NCBI GenBank assembly: GCA_002451155.1
Contig: DKBG01000042.1
Location: 26,753 to 90,752 of the forward strand
Length of the DNA stretch: 64,000 nucleotides
Source of the DNA: Ignavibacteria bacterium UBA6906
GTDB taxonomy: Bacteria; Bacteroidota; Ignavibacteria; UBA10030; UBA6906
Reading direction: 5' to 3'
In this document: piece after piece, positions 8,748 through 18,879 of the stretch
Layout of the letters: each line of letters opens with the position of its first letter
Numbering within the stretch: position 1 is the first letter of the stretch
Notes under the pieces: generated by a model
Seen by the model: only the letters and a program-made list of their open reading frames with translations
Told to the model about the DNA's origin: nothing
Databases searched by the model: none
Program-made: the position numbers and the translations under genes

Positions 8748-9716
8748 CTATTTGTGCATCAACAGGCGCTGTTCACCGATTTGCAGGATGACAATGCGTT
8801 CGGTGTCGAGGCCGCGGCGTGCCGTCTCAGTCCGGAGAACTTCCAACGCTTCTCCGGGATTGTCCAGCGACTCAGTGAACGTCTCATAATGCATCGGAAC
8901 CATCCACCTCGCACCGAGTTCACTCCAGGCGTTGAGAGCGTCGGAAGGGTCGAGATGGCGGATGCGAGTGTACTCGTGAGGCTTCATCGGAGCGATCGGA
9001 AGGAGCGCGAGATCGATACGGGGGAATCTCTTTCGTGTCTCAACGAAAAGTGTTGAATCATACCCCGTATCGCCTCCAAAGTACACCGTTCTGTCACGGT
9101 ACTCAATCACATATCCCGTATAGCTCTCCCGCATCCAGGCCCCGTCGATTCCGTACCGCCACCCGTTGTGAAGGACTGGAACCGCGGTAATTCGCAGGCC
9201 GTCCCGCTCCCAGGATTGCCAGGTAGAGAGCTCGCACATGGGAAAGTCAAAATTCGGCAGATAGACCAATCCCTGCGGAGGAACGAGCAGCTGACCGACC
9301 TTCGGCTCAATCATCTCGAGCGACACGGGTGAGAGGTGGTCGATATGCATATGCGAGATCAGGACCGCATCACAATCCGGCAACGAGTCAGGGGCCAGTC
9401 CGGGCTCGACCAGCCGACGTGAGAAGAAACCGACTGTCCGGGTAAAAACCGGATCGGTGAGGATGAATTTTCCGTCGATCTGAATCAAGACCGTCGCATG
9501 CCCGATCCAGAGGACAGACAGCCCCGCGTCGCCGCGCCGCGGATTGCCAATTCTTCCCGGGATTGAATCCGTGCTCCCGAAGAATGCAGCGGTGTTCCGA
9601 CCGATAGCCGAGCCGGTGGACCGAACGGCGGCACAGCCCGCAATCACACCCCCGAGGGATATCAGCAGGGCCACGAGCCCCCACCAATTTGTACCCCAAA
9701 ATTTCTCGCCGTTCAT
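8748..9716 (-). CDS. NAPE-PLD/UlaG-like metallo-beta-lactamase-fold lipoprotein
   Basis: It is a metal-dependent hydrolase with the beta-lactamase fold. The zinc motif HMHIDH, an upstream GHATVLIQIDG, the FGGDTGYD aspartate region and a late MPMHYETF histidine follow the NAPE-phospholipase-D-like branch. I set the start at the ATG at 9716 (MNGEKFWG...), with AAGGGG just upstream. It gives a lipoprotein-type signal (LISLGGVIAGC), so the enzyme is probably anchored in the envelope. The frame is open upstream to 9764 but would overlap the preceding barrel gene. The preceding gene ends at 9731, 14 bp away, so the two are likely co-transcribed. Substrate is unknown; a phospholipid-like substrate is only a family suggestion. 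Confidence 0.85.
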   Translation of the reverse strand: MNGEKFWGTNWWGLVALLISLGGVIAGCAAVRSTGSAIGRNTAAFFGSTDSIPGRIGNPRRGDAGLSVLWIGHATVLIQIDGKFILTDPVFTRTVGFFSRRLVEPGLAPDSLPDCDAVLISHMHIDHLSPVSLEMIEPKVGQLLVPPQGLVYLPNFDFPMCELSTWQSWERDGLRITAVPVLHNGWRYGIDGAWMRESYTGYVIEYRDRTVYFGGDTGYDSTLFVETRKRFPRIDLALLPIAPMKPHEYTRIRHLDPSDALNAWSELGARWMVPMHYETFTESLDNPGEALEVLRTETARRGLDTERIVILQIGEQRLLMHK

Positions 9717-9730
9717 TTTCCCCTTCGCAG

Positions 9731-10342
9731 TCAGAAGTATCGAAGAGCCACCGTGACGCTCCATGGTGAACCAGGGAGCCCGGGGGAATGACCCACCTGA
9801 AGGCCCACAATTCCAAAAAACAGGTAGAGCCCCGCCTCATACGCAACGCTCTGCTCTGCTCCCTGCCGGGCATACGAGCAGCCGACCGACCCGGCCAGGT
9901 CCTCGCCGAACCCGCTCAACGGTATGTAGCCTCGCAGTCCAGCACGAACGAGCCAGGGACCACCTGATGTCCCGGAGGGAAAGAAAATCTCCGGATGAAC
10001 GAAGAGTTCGATCGATCCATTATACCGGATCATGGGTTCGACAACCAGAACACGCCAGTGACTGAGACGCCGATTTATTCCCAGCGAATACAGAAGCGGG
10101 GTAACCTGCCATCTCAATCCGAACCTGGTCCCTTCCCCGGATCCGAAGTACCACTCAGGGCTCGGGATCAGCTGGGCGGCCGCCCATGGGAGAGTAACCT
10201 GCACGCCCGGTGGCGTAACCCTGGCGAGGGAATCTTCACTCTGTTCCCTGCCTTGCGATCTGGCTTCCGCTACAGGTCCTCCACTGCAGACAGCGCAGAG
10301 AAGAATTGCCAGAAAGACCGGAAACGAATTGCGGGGGAGCAC
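9731..10342 (-). CDS. Predicted outer-membrane beta-barrel protein
   Basis: This 203-residue protein starts at GTG 10342 (MLPRNSFPVFLAILLCAVC) with a signal peptide. The mature part has short amphipathic strands (RFGLRWQVTPLLYSLGI, WLVRAGLRGYIPL) and ends in SVTVALRYF, an aromatic C-terminus typical of outer-membrane barrels. I recognise no named family. It is transcribed just ahead of the NAPE-PLD-like lipoprotein gene and divergently from tamB, sharing a 172-bp intergenic region that should carry both promoters; I see no convincing promoter consensus there. Confidence 0.65.
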   Translation of the reverse strand: MLPRNSFPVFLAILLCAVCSGGPVAEARSQGREQSEDSLARVTPPGVQVTLPWAAAQLIPSPEWYFGSGEGTRFGLRWQVTPLLYSLGINRRLSHWRVLVVEPMIRYNGSIELFVHPEIFFPSGTSGGPWLVRAGLRGYIPLSGFGEDLAGSVGCSYARQGAEQSVAYEAGLYLFFGIVGLQVGHSPGLPGSPWSVTVALRYF

Positions 10343-10514
10343 ACACGCCTCACGACGGATTCAAACACGGCCAAAAGAAGAGTTGCGTTACGATAACTTA
10401 GAAATTGAACGATTGAAAGTAAAGACAGATCACAGGCCTCGGCATCCTGATACCGCGCATTGAAACTGATGTACGGAACCCCTATTATTCATCGATTTCA
10501 TCCCCTGAATCTGA

Positions 10515-13500
10515 GTGACTCCAGAACACGACAACATCACCCGGCAACCCGCACGAAGACTCCGAACCAACGTCATTCGGGCTTCAGGCAGGTTCATACG
10601 GCGGTTTCTGATAGGGACAGCGCTATTCATCCTCCTTCTTGGGATCCTGTTGCAGATCCCGCCGGTTTCCTTGCTGGTGGCCCGCTCGGTGTTGAACCTC
10701 GTCAACCCCTGGCCCGGGACCGTGGCGTCGATTGGCTCGGCCGGAGGCAGCTGGTTTTCTTCCCTCTCGCTCACGAACATCCGAATCGCAAGTGCCTCGG
10801 ATTCGCTGTTCATCTCGATTGACACCCTGCGGGCCTCGTATGACCTGAGCGCGTTGCTCGGCGGCACGCTCCATTTTCGGCAGCTCTCCATATCCCGTCC
10901 GACCGTCAGAACCCGTCTCCTTCCGGGAGGGAACCTGGTCCTCCTTCAACCGTTTGCCTCATCGGACACAGCCAGCCAGGACACATCCGAGGGGCTCAGA
11001 GTCCGCGGCGATACTCTTCAACTGACAAACGGCGAGTGCACACTGTTGTTCCCTTCCGACACGACATTCCGACAAATCGAGGTTCATGATATTCACCTTC
11101 GGGGCGATTCCATCCTGATCGGGGGCGGCATTACAGCCTCCATAGATACTCTCCACTGCCGCGCGGCGATTGAGGGCCAGCGCGCGGGCGAATTTCGGGT
11201 CGACGCCGCAGGCACCCTTTCCGGGAGTTCACTTGATGTCCGTTCGCTCTCGATTGCGTCCGCGAGAAGCCGGATCGTCGGGAGGGGGTACGTTCCTCTG
11301 CCTTTTTCGCCGGTCCATTCCCTCCCCGGTACGAACCTCAGGCTCTCAGCCTCGCCCGTCTCGTACGCGGATCTTCACCTTCTTCTTCCCGGATTCGGAC
11401 CAGAGGGAGAAGCCCGGGTCGATCTCGGAATCGCTGGAAACGGTGATTCGTCGTTCACCAACCTCACCCTCACGTTCCCCGGCGGGGGAAACATCGGGCT
11501 GACCGGGAAAGCCCGTGCGATGCCAGGCAGAATTCTTGCGCTGGACTTCACGGGTGCGAGCGAGAGGTTCAGTCCGTCAAGTCTCACCGGACCGCCGGAT
11601 ACCTCTGAATCGCTCCGGAGCAGGTTCAGAGTCATCGGCGCCGGGAGTTCTCCTGCTGATTTTTCCGGTTCAGCCAATGTTGAGGTGCTCCCCTCTCGTG
11701 TCGCGGACATGGGACCGGTCGAGGGGACACTGAACGCAGAGGCCCGTCAGGGCAACATCCGCGCGACAGTTCGAGGGGACGTGGGCCCGATTCTGCTCAA
11801 TGCCGACGTGCGCCTCACAACGTTCGATCCGGTTCCTGAATATGCCGTTAAGGGTACACTCACCATTCTCCATTCAGACAATCCTGAGAATCTGCTCGAA
11901 CGCCTGGGGGGGCTTGTATCAGAGTTCTCCCTTTCCGGCAGGGGATTTGACCCCGATTCAGCCCGGGCACATGCAACCCTGAAAGGGACGTGGAGTGCAA
12001 ACCCCTACTGCACTTCCCTTCTGGTCCAGGGAACTTTTGTCTGCGACACCCTGCGTGCGAGCGGAGAACTTGGTACCGGAACTGGCTTTGTGCGAACGAC
12101 TGCCGAGGCAATTGTGAGAGAAGTTCCTCTCTACAGGATCCGTGTCCCCGAGTTCCGGACCATCTCGCTTGCCGTCTTTGGGAGCACGATCCCTGCTACG
12201 AGTCTAACAGGATCACTCCAGGCTGAAGTCTCGGGAGCATCGCTTGCCGAGCTGACCGGAACGGCATCACTCAGACTCGATTCTTCACATTTCGCGAGCA
12301 TTTCAGTGCAGGACCTGCGCACAGATATCACGATCGAACACGGACAGGTCCGGGCCACCGCGTCTGCCGCGAGTGACGCCGGCGCGATTTCGTTTCAGTG
12401 CGTGGCTGATCCCTTTGCAGCCTCCCCGTTTCTGACTCTCGAGGAATCAATGTTCCGGGGCATTGATCTCGGAAAGATTCTCGGAACGGACGATCTGTCA
12501 AGCGATCTGAACGGGAGCGTACAGATCCATGCTGAGGCCAGATCGATGCGTGATCTCTCCCTCGTACTGGATGGTTCGCTGCAGGACGGAGGAGGGGCAG
12601 TACAGGCCGGCGCGCGGGTATCGCTTGACAGCTCGACGGTCAACCGGCAGAAGATACGAGATGCAACGATCGCAATGACGCTTCTGGACGGAAGCCTTGA
12701 AACGTCCGTTGAAATCCGGACCCCAGATGGTGGGTTGACAGGACACGCACACGCGCGGCCTTTTGACCAGACTCCCTCACTCTCGGTTCCGGCCTTGCAT
12801 CTGAACCATCTTGATATCGGGGCCCTGACCGGCCGGAACGGCCTGCGCACCGATCTCACGGGCACACTCGCAGGGGCACTCCAGGGGGAATTGATTGAGA
12901 GCGCGACCGGGAACCTCTCGGTTGACCTCCTGAATTCGACAGTCAATGCTGCCACGCTGCAACGGGGCTCGCTTCAGGCCACGATGGAGGGTGGGCCCCT
13001 GTCAGTTCACGGCAGAGCGGACTTCACAGAAGGCCGCGTGGCCCTTGAAGCCACCGGCCGCGTGACCCGGGGAGGCATGCGCGGGAAACTCTCCCTCGAT
13101 ATTTCCTCCAGCAATTTCGCGCCCCTGCTTGACGCCGACAGTCTTTTCCCATCAGCGCTCGTCGTGCGCGGTTTGCTCGAGGGAACCTGGGGGCCCCCGG
13201 CAGAAACGGATTTCAGGGCAACCCTCCTTGGACGTGGTTCATATCACGATTTCAAGGTCGACACGCTCGTCTGCGGGCTTTCGGTTCACGGGCGCACAAT
13301 CGTAATCGATACGGCGCAGCTCATCACAAACGTCGGATCTCTTACGGCAGAGGGAACTCTTGTGTCCTTCGATTCGATGTCCAGTTCGTACTCGGATCTT
13401 TCGTTCTCTGCTTCCGCATCATCGTTCCAGCCACTTGAGCATATTTTGGGAATCCCCCCGACACTTTTGCGCAGCGCAACCGTGTCGCTCCACGCTTCCG

Positions 13501-13529
13501 GGCCACCGGAGATGACGGAGATTCAGTGA
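10515..13529 (+). CDS. tamB: TamB-like translocation protein, N-terminal part (ends at in-frame TGA)
   Basis: TamB is a very long, inner-membrane-anchored periplasmic protein that works with TamA in outer-membrane assembly or in lipid transport between membranes. This part has 1,004 residues. It has a basic N-terminus and one membrane segment (about residues 31-50, FLIGTALFILLLGILL), then long beta-rich repeats with recurring short motifs such as LSGRGFDPDSARA and VRGLLEGTWGPP, as expected for the hydrophobic beta-taco groove. It starts at GTG 10515. It stops at TGA 13527-13529, but the same frame stays open beyond the stop and carries the TamB C-terminal domain. This is therefore most likely one gene split by a nonsense codon or base error. 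Confidence 0.8.
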   Translation: MTPEHDNITRQPARRLRTNVIRASGRFIRRFLIGTALFILLLGILLQIPPVSLLVARSVLNLVNPWPGTVASIGSAGGSWFSSLSLTNIRIASASDSLFISIDTLRASYDLSALLGGTLHFRQLSISRPTVRTRLLPGGNLVLLQPFASSDTASQDTSEGLRVRGDTLQLTNGECTLLFPSDTTFRQIEVHDIHLRGDSILIGGGITASIDTLHCRAAIEGQRAGEFRVDAAGTLSGSSLDVRSLSIASARSRIVGRGYVPLPFSPVHSLPGTNLRLSASPVSYADLHLLLPGFGPEGEARVDLGIAGNGDSSFTNLTLTFPGGGNIGLTGKARAMPGRILALDFTGASERFSPSSLTGPPDTSESLRSRFRVIGAGSSPADFSGSANVEVLPSRVADMGPVEGTLNAEARQGNIRATVRGDVGPILLNADVRLTTFDPVPEYAVKGTLTILHSDNPENLLERLGGLVSEFSLSGRGFDPDSARAHATLKGTWSANPYCTSLLVQGTFVCDTLRASGELGTGTGFVRTTAEAIVREVPLYRIRVPEFRTISLAVFGSTIPATSLTGSLQAEVSGASLAELTGTASLRLDSSHFASISVQDLRTDITIEHGQVRATASAASDAGAISFQCVADPFAASPFLTLEESMFRGIDLGKILGTDDLSSDLNGSVQIHAEARSMRDLSLVLDGSLQDGGGAVQAGARVSLDSSTVNRQKIRDATIAMTLLDGSLETSVEIRTPDGGLTGHAHARPFDQTPSLSVPALHLNHLDIGALTGRNGLRTDLTGTLAGALQGELIESATGNLSVDLLNSTVNAATLQRGSLQATMEGGPLSVHGRADFTEGRVALEATGRVTRGGMRGKLSLDISSSNFAPLLDADSLFPSALVVRGLLEGTWGPPAETDFRATLLGRGSYHDFKVDTLVCGLSVHGRTIVIDTAQLITNVGSLTAEGTLVSFDSMSSSYSDLSFSASASSFQPLEHILGIPPTLLRSATVSLHASGPPEMTEIQ
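13527..13529 (+). other. In-frame TGA interrupting tamB
   Basis: The codon is TGA, flanked by CAG before and GCT after. Reading through it in the same frame gives AADLDIAAAGDLAITSLQ and joins the next open frame with no shift. A single base change (to CGA, TGG or GGA) would restore a 1,725-codon gene. Many other genes here end in TGA, for example the TamA gene at 17906, so a genome-wide reassignment of TGA is excluded. Confidence 0.85.
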
Positions 13530-13577
13530 GCTGCCGATCTTGACATCGCCGCAGCTGGTGACCTGGCAATAACTTCC

Positions 13578-15692
13578 TTGCAGGCGTCAATGGACGGGCG
13601 ATTCGGGCCCTCTCTGAAACTCGAATCAGTACAAGGGAACGCGGAACTCAGCGGTTTCCAGTACGGTGCGTTCGCCCTGGAAAATGCGTCAGTCACGCTC
13701 CACACGATCGAAGGCAGGCATGAGATCGCAGCGTTGATCCGGTTCGACAGGCATTTCTCCGTAAGCCTGGGCGGGACTGCTTACACGGACCCCGACAGCG
13801 TGACGGTCCGTATCGATTCTCTTGTTGCCCGTAGTCTTGACCAGACATGGGTTCTTGAGCGGCCGGCAACGATTTCGTATGGGGCGCGGTTTATTGTCCG
13901 GGACTTCGCTCTTCATGCCGGGTCAAGGGACCTCATAATCGATGGCATTCTCGACCCACAGGGCGAGCAGAATTTTACGGTCGTAGCGGATTCGATGAAC
14001 CTGGGAAATTTTGCAAAGGTGTTCGGGCGCACGGACCTTGAGGGCTTGCTGTTTGCCAACCTACGAATCGAGGGTCCGGCTGGCGGAGCCCATGCGTCGG
14101 GCCGGATCTCGGCCCGGGTCCGGGAAGCCGGACGGCCTATAGGGGACTTCTTGGCAAACCTGGACTGGCACAGACAGGTGCTGTCCATCGATGGGAAGAT
14201 CGACCAACCCGGCGGGGGAATCCTGACCATCTCCGCAATGCTGCCGGTCGAACTTTCTCTCCGTGGCGCTGCGGCGGAAGGGAACCCGGAGTCGACTCAG
14301 ACAAAGGGAGACGGATCAGTCGACGTGTTGTTGACTGCGGACAGATTCAATTTCAACTTTCTCAGGCCATTTCTCTCTTCCCGATCGATCAGCTCGCTCG
14401 AGGGAATCCTTACTGCGAACATCCACGCGACGGGATCACTCGGCTCTCTTATGGCGACGGGTGGAGCATCGATTGACAGCGGCCGCATTGGCATCTCCCC
14501 TCTGGGAGTAGTGTATAGTGCCGTCCGGCTGCGATGTACCGCTCAGGGCAGAGAACTCCGTATCGAGAATGCAGAGGCCGCATCTGGGGAGGGGACTCTC
14601 CGTTGGAGCGGAACGCTGGATCTGGATGATCCTATGGACCCCAAAATGAACCTCGAGATTGCCGCGCAGCAATTCCTTGCCGCCCAGACTCCGGTCACGA
14701 AGGCAAACCTCTCGGGGTCATTACAGGTGGAAGGCACGGTGTCGGCGCCGACAATAACGGGCAGTCTGCTGATTAATGAATCCTATTTTGTCATTCCCGA
14801 AACCATAGGGAGCAGCAGCGTGGAAGCCGTCAACCTGACTGCGGACGATTATGCAATGCTGGCAGAGCATTTCGGGTACAGACCACGCGTTGTTGCTCCC
14901 CGGCATGAGCCGTCCACGGTCGAGCCGACGCTCGACCTCACACTCGAAATTGCGCAGAACACGTGGATACGCAAGCGCATCAATCCTACACTCGCAATCG
15001 AACTCAATGGGCGCGTCCGGGTCCTGCGAAGTCCGGGGCAGCCCATACGTCTTAGCGGCACACTGAGGCCAGTGACCGGGCGGAGTTACGTCGGACAATT
15101 CGGACGGCAGTTTGAGATTACGGGAGGCGAAATCGTCTTTGGGGGGATACCGCAGGACCTCGAATTGCACATTGATTCCGAATACAAAGTCCCTTCCAAA
15201 GGCGGATCCGGTCTTTCCGAGGTTGTGATCCGGATGAAGGTGCAGAGCAGACTTGGCCGGTTCACCTTCTCGCTGACCTCCGATCCCGCAATGGACGAGT
15301 CAGAGATCCTCTCCTATCTTACAACGGGCCAATCCCGGGCGGGCGCGCTCGCTAACACGGCAGACCAGGGTGGGCTTGCCGGAGCCATGGCACTGGAGCA
15401 GCTGGTGGGCGTTGCAGGAGGTCTCACGGAGGGCTCAGTCCCGATCGATGTGTTCCAGATCCGCCAGGATGGGGCGAGGGGAATTACAATTGTTGCCGGG
15501 AATTATGTAAATCCGAAGACGTACATGGGAATCCGTCAGCCCATTCTCATCAATCAGGGAACGCAGGAAACGTACTACGACACGCGGACTCAGTTTGAGC
15601 TGGAATATGAAGCGCAGCCCTGGCTGTTTCTGAACTTCCAGGGCGGAAGCAGCCGACTGCTCCTGTTCCTCAAAGCCCGACACGCGTACTGA
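13578..15692 (+). CDS. tamB: TamB-like protein, C-terminal part with DUF490/TamB domain
   Basis: This is 704 residues from the first ATG after the interruption, although protein-like sequence in the same frame extends back to 13530. The C-terminal third carries the diagnostic TamB (DUF490) features: a strand-rich GRSYVGQFGRQFEITGGEIVF segment, followed by an amphipathic region, LTSDPAMDESEILSYLTTG, and a final part ending FLKARHAY. This domain is the one that contacts TamA in Proteobacteria. No ribosome binding site is visible before 13578 and there is no signal peptide. Expressed alone the fragment would stay in the cytosol, so it is probably functional only as part of the full-length protein. 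It ends 3 bp before tamA. Confidence 0.8.
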   Translation: MQASMDGRFGPSLKLESVQGNAELSGFQYGAFALENASVTLHTIEGRHEIAALIRFDRHFSVSLGGTAYTDPDSVTVRIDSLVARSLDQTWVLERPATISYGARFIVRDFALHAGSRDLIIDGILDPQGEQNFTVVADSMNLGNFAKVFGRTDLEGLLFANLRIEGPAGGAHASGRISARVREAGRPIGDFLANLDWHRQVLSIDGKIDQPGGGILTISAMLPVELSLRGAAAEGNPESTQTKGDGSVDVLLTADRFNFNFLRPFLSSRSISSLEGILTANIHATGSLGSLMATGGASIDSGRIGISPLGVVYSAVRLRCTAQGRELRIENAEAASGEGTLRWSGTLDLDDPMDPKMNLEIAAQQFLAAQTPVTKANLSGSLQVEGTVSAPTITGSLLINESYFVIPETIGSSSVEAVNLTADDYAMLAEHFGYRPRVVAPRHEPSTVEPTLDLTLEIAQNTWIRKRINPTLAIELNGRVRVLRSPGQPIRLSGTLRPVTGRSYVGQFGRQFEITGGEIVFGGIPQDLELHIDSEYKVPSKGGSGLSEVVIRMKVQSRLGRFTFSLTSDPAMDESEILSYLTTGQSRAGALANTADQGGLAGAMALEQLVGVAGGLTEGSVPIDVFQIRQDGARGITIVAGNYVNPKTYMGIRQPILINQGTQETYYDTRTQFELEYEAQPWLFLNFQGGSSRLLLFLKARHAY

Positions 15693-15695
15693 GCC

Positions 15696-17906
15696 ATGCC
15701 TCCCACACCGACAGGTCGACGGACGGACAGATGCCCTGGCAGGGCAGCGGCCCGGGAATTTGGCCCGGCATGTCTGCGCATCACGGGCTTGCTCATCGCC
15801 GCGACCCTGCTCCATGCGAGTCCCGGCCTGGGGCAGGAGACTCCGATACGGACCGATTTGATGACCCAGGTGAGTGAGATCCGTTTTCGATTCGTCGAAT
15901 CACGGAGCTTCACCGATGCCGATCTCCATTCCCGCATCGCGCTGACGGAACGCGGCCGGTTCGTGGGCCTCCGAAACTTCATCTCCTTTCTCCCAATGAT
16001 TGACCCGGTGGGGGACCATCCCTTTGACCCGATTGAGCTCCAGCGGGACGTGGTACGACTCCGTCACTTCTATCGGAACGCAGGATTTCTCTATCCTCGA
16101 ATCTCCTATGACCTCCGCCTTGACCCGGAGGATAATCTCATCGACATCACCTTCGTCATTGATGAAGGACCACCGATTCTTCTCAAGGCGGTTCAGGATT
16201 CCGGGATCGGATCAGCGGGACACCCCGACCTTCCCGACGAGGTTGCCGCACAGTGGCGCCGATCGCGTTCGCGCATCGTTCCGGAGATCGGCAGTCGACT
16301 TAATCTGTATGATTTTCCAAGAGTCGAGGCTGCGAGCATCGCCTGGTTCAGAGACAACGGCTACCCGTTCGCGCGTGTCGAAACTTCACCGGCTATCGAT
16401 ACGGCAGCCCGTTCGTATACCCTCGTCCTGCACGTTGACACCGGTCCCAGATCCAGGATCGGCACAATCAACGTAACCGGCGAGGAATCTGTGCGGCCGC
16501 GTATAATCCTCCGGGAACTTCCGTTTTCCACAGGAGACTACTATTCTTCAGGAAAGATGCTGGAAGGACGGCGGGAAATTCTCTCGCTCGGTCTCTTTCG
16601 CCGGGCAATTGTGACGATTCCCGAGGGGACGCTCCCCGCCGACACCATTCCCCTCTCCGTTGAGGTATCCGAAGGCCCAGCGCGGGTCATTGGCGGATCG
16701 GGAGGGTTCGACTCCCGGGGCGGCCTGACTCTCCAGGCAGAATGGCTGCACCGAAACTTCACGGGAGATGCGCGGACGTTCTCCGTGTCCGGACTTGCAC
16801 AGACGGGTGTCTGGGCCACCGAAAGAATCCCGGAGATCCTGTATCGCGGCGCAATAACGCTTACGCAGCCCTACGTATTCCACCGCAGACTATCCCTTGT
16901 ATTCGGACCGTATATCGAATTCCGGGACGATTATCGAGACCGATCCAAGGGCCTGGGTTTCACCACGAATCTGATCTACCAGGTCGATCCCCTTCGATCT
17001 GTCGCTCTGCGTTACACAATTAGCGACCGGAAAATCGAAGAAGCGCGGTTTGGCGAATACACGTCGGGTGCGATCGATATCCTTACACTCCTGAGCAATC
17101 TGGCAAAGGGAACCCGGGTTCTGAAAAACAGTCTGGCGGCACAGGTCTCATACGGATCACTAGACGACATCTCCGTCCCCCGGGAGGGGTATCTGCTTCG
17201 ACCCAACGCGGAAGTCACGTTTCTTCCCTCCTTGAACAGCGTGGAGTACTTCCGTTTCGATCTCCCTGTCTATGCATTCTACCCTCTGAACGATCAGTTC
17301 GGATTCGCCTCACGACTGACCGTCGGTTCCATCCTCCCGTTCGGCAAAGGACTGCCCCAAGGTGACGAAACGACTACGGAGAAGTTCCTCCAGCTACGAG
17401 ATGTCGTTTTCACGGCCGGCGGTCCGGAGGACGTACGCGGATGGGGGGCACGCCTCCTTGGTCCGAAATTTCCCGACATCAGAGTGACAAGCCTGAGCCC
17501 CGACACGACGGTTGCGGTCGACGGGTATATTCCTCTTGGAGGGTTGTCGCGGATGACCTTCAGCTGCGAGTTTCGCATGCCGTTTCCCGGACTCGGCCAG
17601 GCGGGAGGGATCGCAGTCTACTTTGACGGCGCACGCGTATGGAACGCGAAACCCGAATTCAAATCGATCGGTGCGTGGGGGGATGAGGACAAATTCTTCT
17701 ACGGAACGGGGCTAGGGGTACTGTACCGCCTTCCTTTTGGGACCTTTCGATTAGACCTCGGATACAAGTTGAACCCCTCCTTCCAGGATTTGAGGGAGGC
17801 ATCGGATGTTGTGAAGGCCCTGGACGAGGGCACCCCACTTTCAGATATCCCGGTTTACAATTCGAAGCGGTATCATGTACATTTCTCGATCTCCGTAACC
17901 TTCTGA
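15696..17906 (+). CDS. tamA: TamA/BamA-type Omp85 outer-membrane protein
   Basis: This is a 736-residue Omp85-family protein. After a basic N-terminus and a hydrophobic signal region (LLIAATLLHASPGLGQ, about residues 31-46) come POTRA-like domains (for example LQRDVVRLRHFYRNAGFLYPRI and VEAASIAWFRDNGYPFARV) up to about residue 330. Then comes a 16-strand-type barrel with the conserved VRGW motif near residue 578, where Omp85 proteins have (V/I)RG(Y/F), and a C-terminus HFSISVTF with the terminal Phe. It starts 3 bp after the tamB stop, so the pair is one operon and probably makes one envelope-spanning machine. A role as the main BamA is less likely because of the tamB partner, but cannot be excluded. 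Confidence 0.88.
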   Translation: MPPTPTGRRTDRCPGRAAAREFGPACLRITGLLIAATLLHASPGLGQETPIRTDLMTQVSEIRFRFVESRSFTDADLHSRIALTERGRFVGLRNFISFLPMIDPVGDHPFDPIELQRDVVRLRHFYRNAGFLYPRISYDLRLDPEDNLIDITFVIDEGPPILLKAVQDSGIGSAGHPDLPDEVAAQWRRSRSRIVPEIGSRLNLYDFPRVEAASIAWFRDNGYPFARVETSPAIDTAARSYTLVLHVDTGPRSRIGTINVTGEESVRPRIILRELPFSTGDYYSSGKMLEGRREILSLGLFRRAIVTIPEGTLPADTIPLSVEVSEGPARVIGGSGGFDSRGGLTLQAEWLHRNFTGDARTFSVSGLAQTGVWATERIPEILYRGAITLTQPYVFHRRLSLVFGPYIEFRDDYRDRSKGLGFTTNLIYQVDPLRSVALRYTISDRKIEEARFGEYTSGAIDILTLLSNLAKGTRVLKNSLAAQVSYGSLDDISVPREGYLLRPNAEVTFLPSLNSVEYFRFDLPVYAFYPLNDQFGFASRLTVGSILPFGKGLPQGDETTTEKFLQLRDVVFTAGGPEDVRGWGARLLGPKFPDIRVTSLSPDTTVAVDGYIPLGGLSRMTFSCEFRMPFPGLGQAGGIAVYFDGARVWNAKPEFKSIGAWGDEDKFFYGTGLGVLYRLPFGTFRLDLGYKLNPSFQDLREASDVVKALDEGTPLSDIPVYNSKRYHVHFSISVTF

Positions 17907-17973
17907 CACTGCCCGGCCTCCTTCCATCCGGGGGAGAACCTCCCGAATGCATTCTCCTCCCCGCAGAGTGTGC

Positions 17974-18609
17974 TCACTGGCCTCCAGCCTGCTCCGGATA
18001 GATGACCCTGTGGACGATTGCTGCAAGCGCGCCTCCGGCAAAGTTGGCCACGAGGAAGATCCAGATCGTGGACCAGATCGATAGGCCCATGACACTCATC
18101 CCGGCAGCAACGGCCGGATTGAGAGCGGCCCCGGAGATCCCGGTGATCGCGTAGGCGGAGGCCATCAGCGTGATTCCGATTGCCAACCCCCGGATGCAGT
18201 GCTCATCCCGTTTCATTGAGGTCACCGTGCTGAGGACGACAAACGCCAGTGCAAACGTGAACAGCAGTTCCGCCAGAAGCGCTTTTGTCGGCTCCGGGGT
18301 CAGGAGCGGCGACGTAGCACCTCCACGCATAAACACAACGAGGAGGCCGGCAAGGCAGGCGGCGACTATCTGAGCGAGAGCGTATGGAAGCAGCCGCCGG
18401 GTTGGAAGTATCCCCCGGATCCACACTGCCAGAGTTACCGCAGGATTGAAGTAGCCTCCGGACATGTCGCCAATGGCACAAATCATCACCGCATAGACCG
18501 CCCCGATCGCCAGTGGTGCAAAGGGACCCACGCTCGGTGGAACAATCGTCAAACCCACCACCAGCGCAAGGAAGAAAGTTCCGATAAACTCTGCAAGGGC
18601 GTTCTTCAT
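17974..18609 (-). CDS. Aquaporin (MIP family channel)
   Basis: This is a membrane channel for water or small neutral solutes. The start is the ATG at 18609 (MKNALAEFIGTFF...), which follows a GGAGG site and begins exactly where MIP proteins begin; the frame is open further upstream but that part is not MIP-like. The 211 residues contain six membrane helices and both pore motifs, FNPAVTL after helix 2 and LNPAVAA after helix 5. The second half-repeat starts with LLAELLFTFALAFVV. It converges with tamA, whose stop is 67 bp away. Whether it conducts glycerol as well as water is not clear. The gene stands alone. Confidence 0.93.
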   Translation of the reverse strand: MKNALAEFIGTFFLALVVGLTIVPPSVGPFAPLAIGAVYAVMICAIGDMSGGYFNPAVTLAVWIRGILPTRRLLPYALAQIVAACLAGLLVVFMRGGATSPLLTPEPTKALLAELLFTFALAFVVLSTVTSMKRDEHCIRGLAIGITLMASAYAITGISGAALNPAVAAGMSVMGLSIWSTIWIFLVANFAGGALAAIVHRVIYPEQAGGQ

Positions 18610-18879
18610 CCAAGCCTCCAGTAGAATGTGATAGTGTCCGACCAACGACGAGAAAAGGAGTGACGCACACATCGCAATTCAGTCCCGGCCGCGACGGACG
18701 CCAGAGCATGAGTTCTTCTTGCTTCGTGAGCGGGAACCAGGGCGTTACGCAGTGACCCCAAGGAAGACCTCTGCTGGAGACGGTGCGCATTTGGACGACG
18801 CTGACCGGACTTCAGGATCCGGACCAGGGGACTTCTTCCCGGTCTGTGGTTCCGCTTGCTAAAGCGGATGTACGCAGAC

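Noticed and set aside
13527..13529. TGA as a recoded sense codon (tryptophan or selenocysteine)
   Set aside because: Many normal genes here end in TGA, and the neighbourhood shows no special hairpin or selenoprotein family, so a nonsense mutation or base error is simpler.
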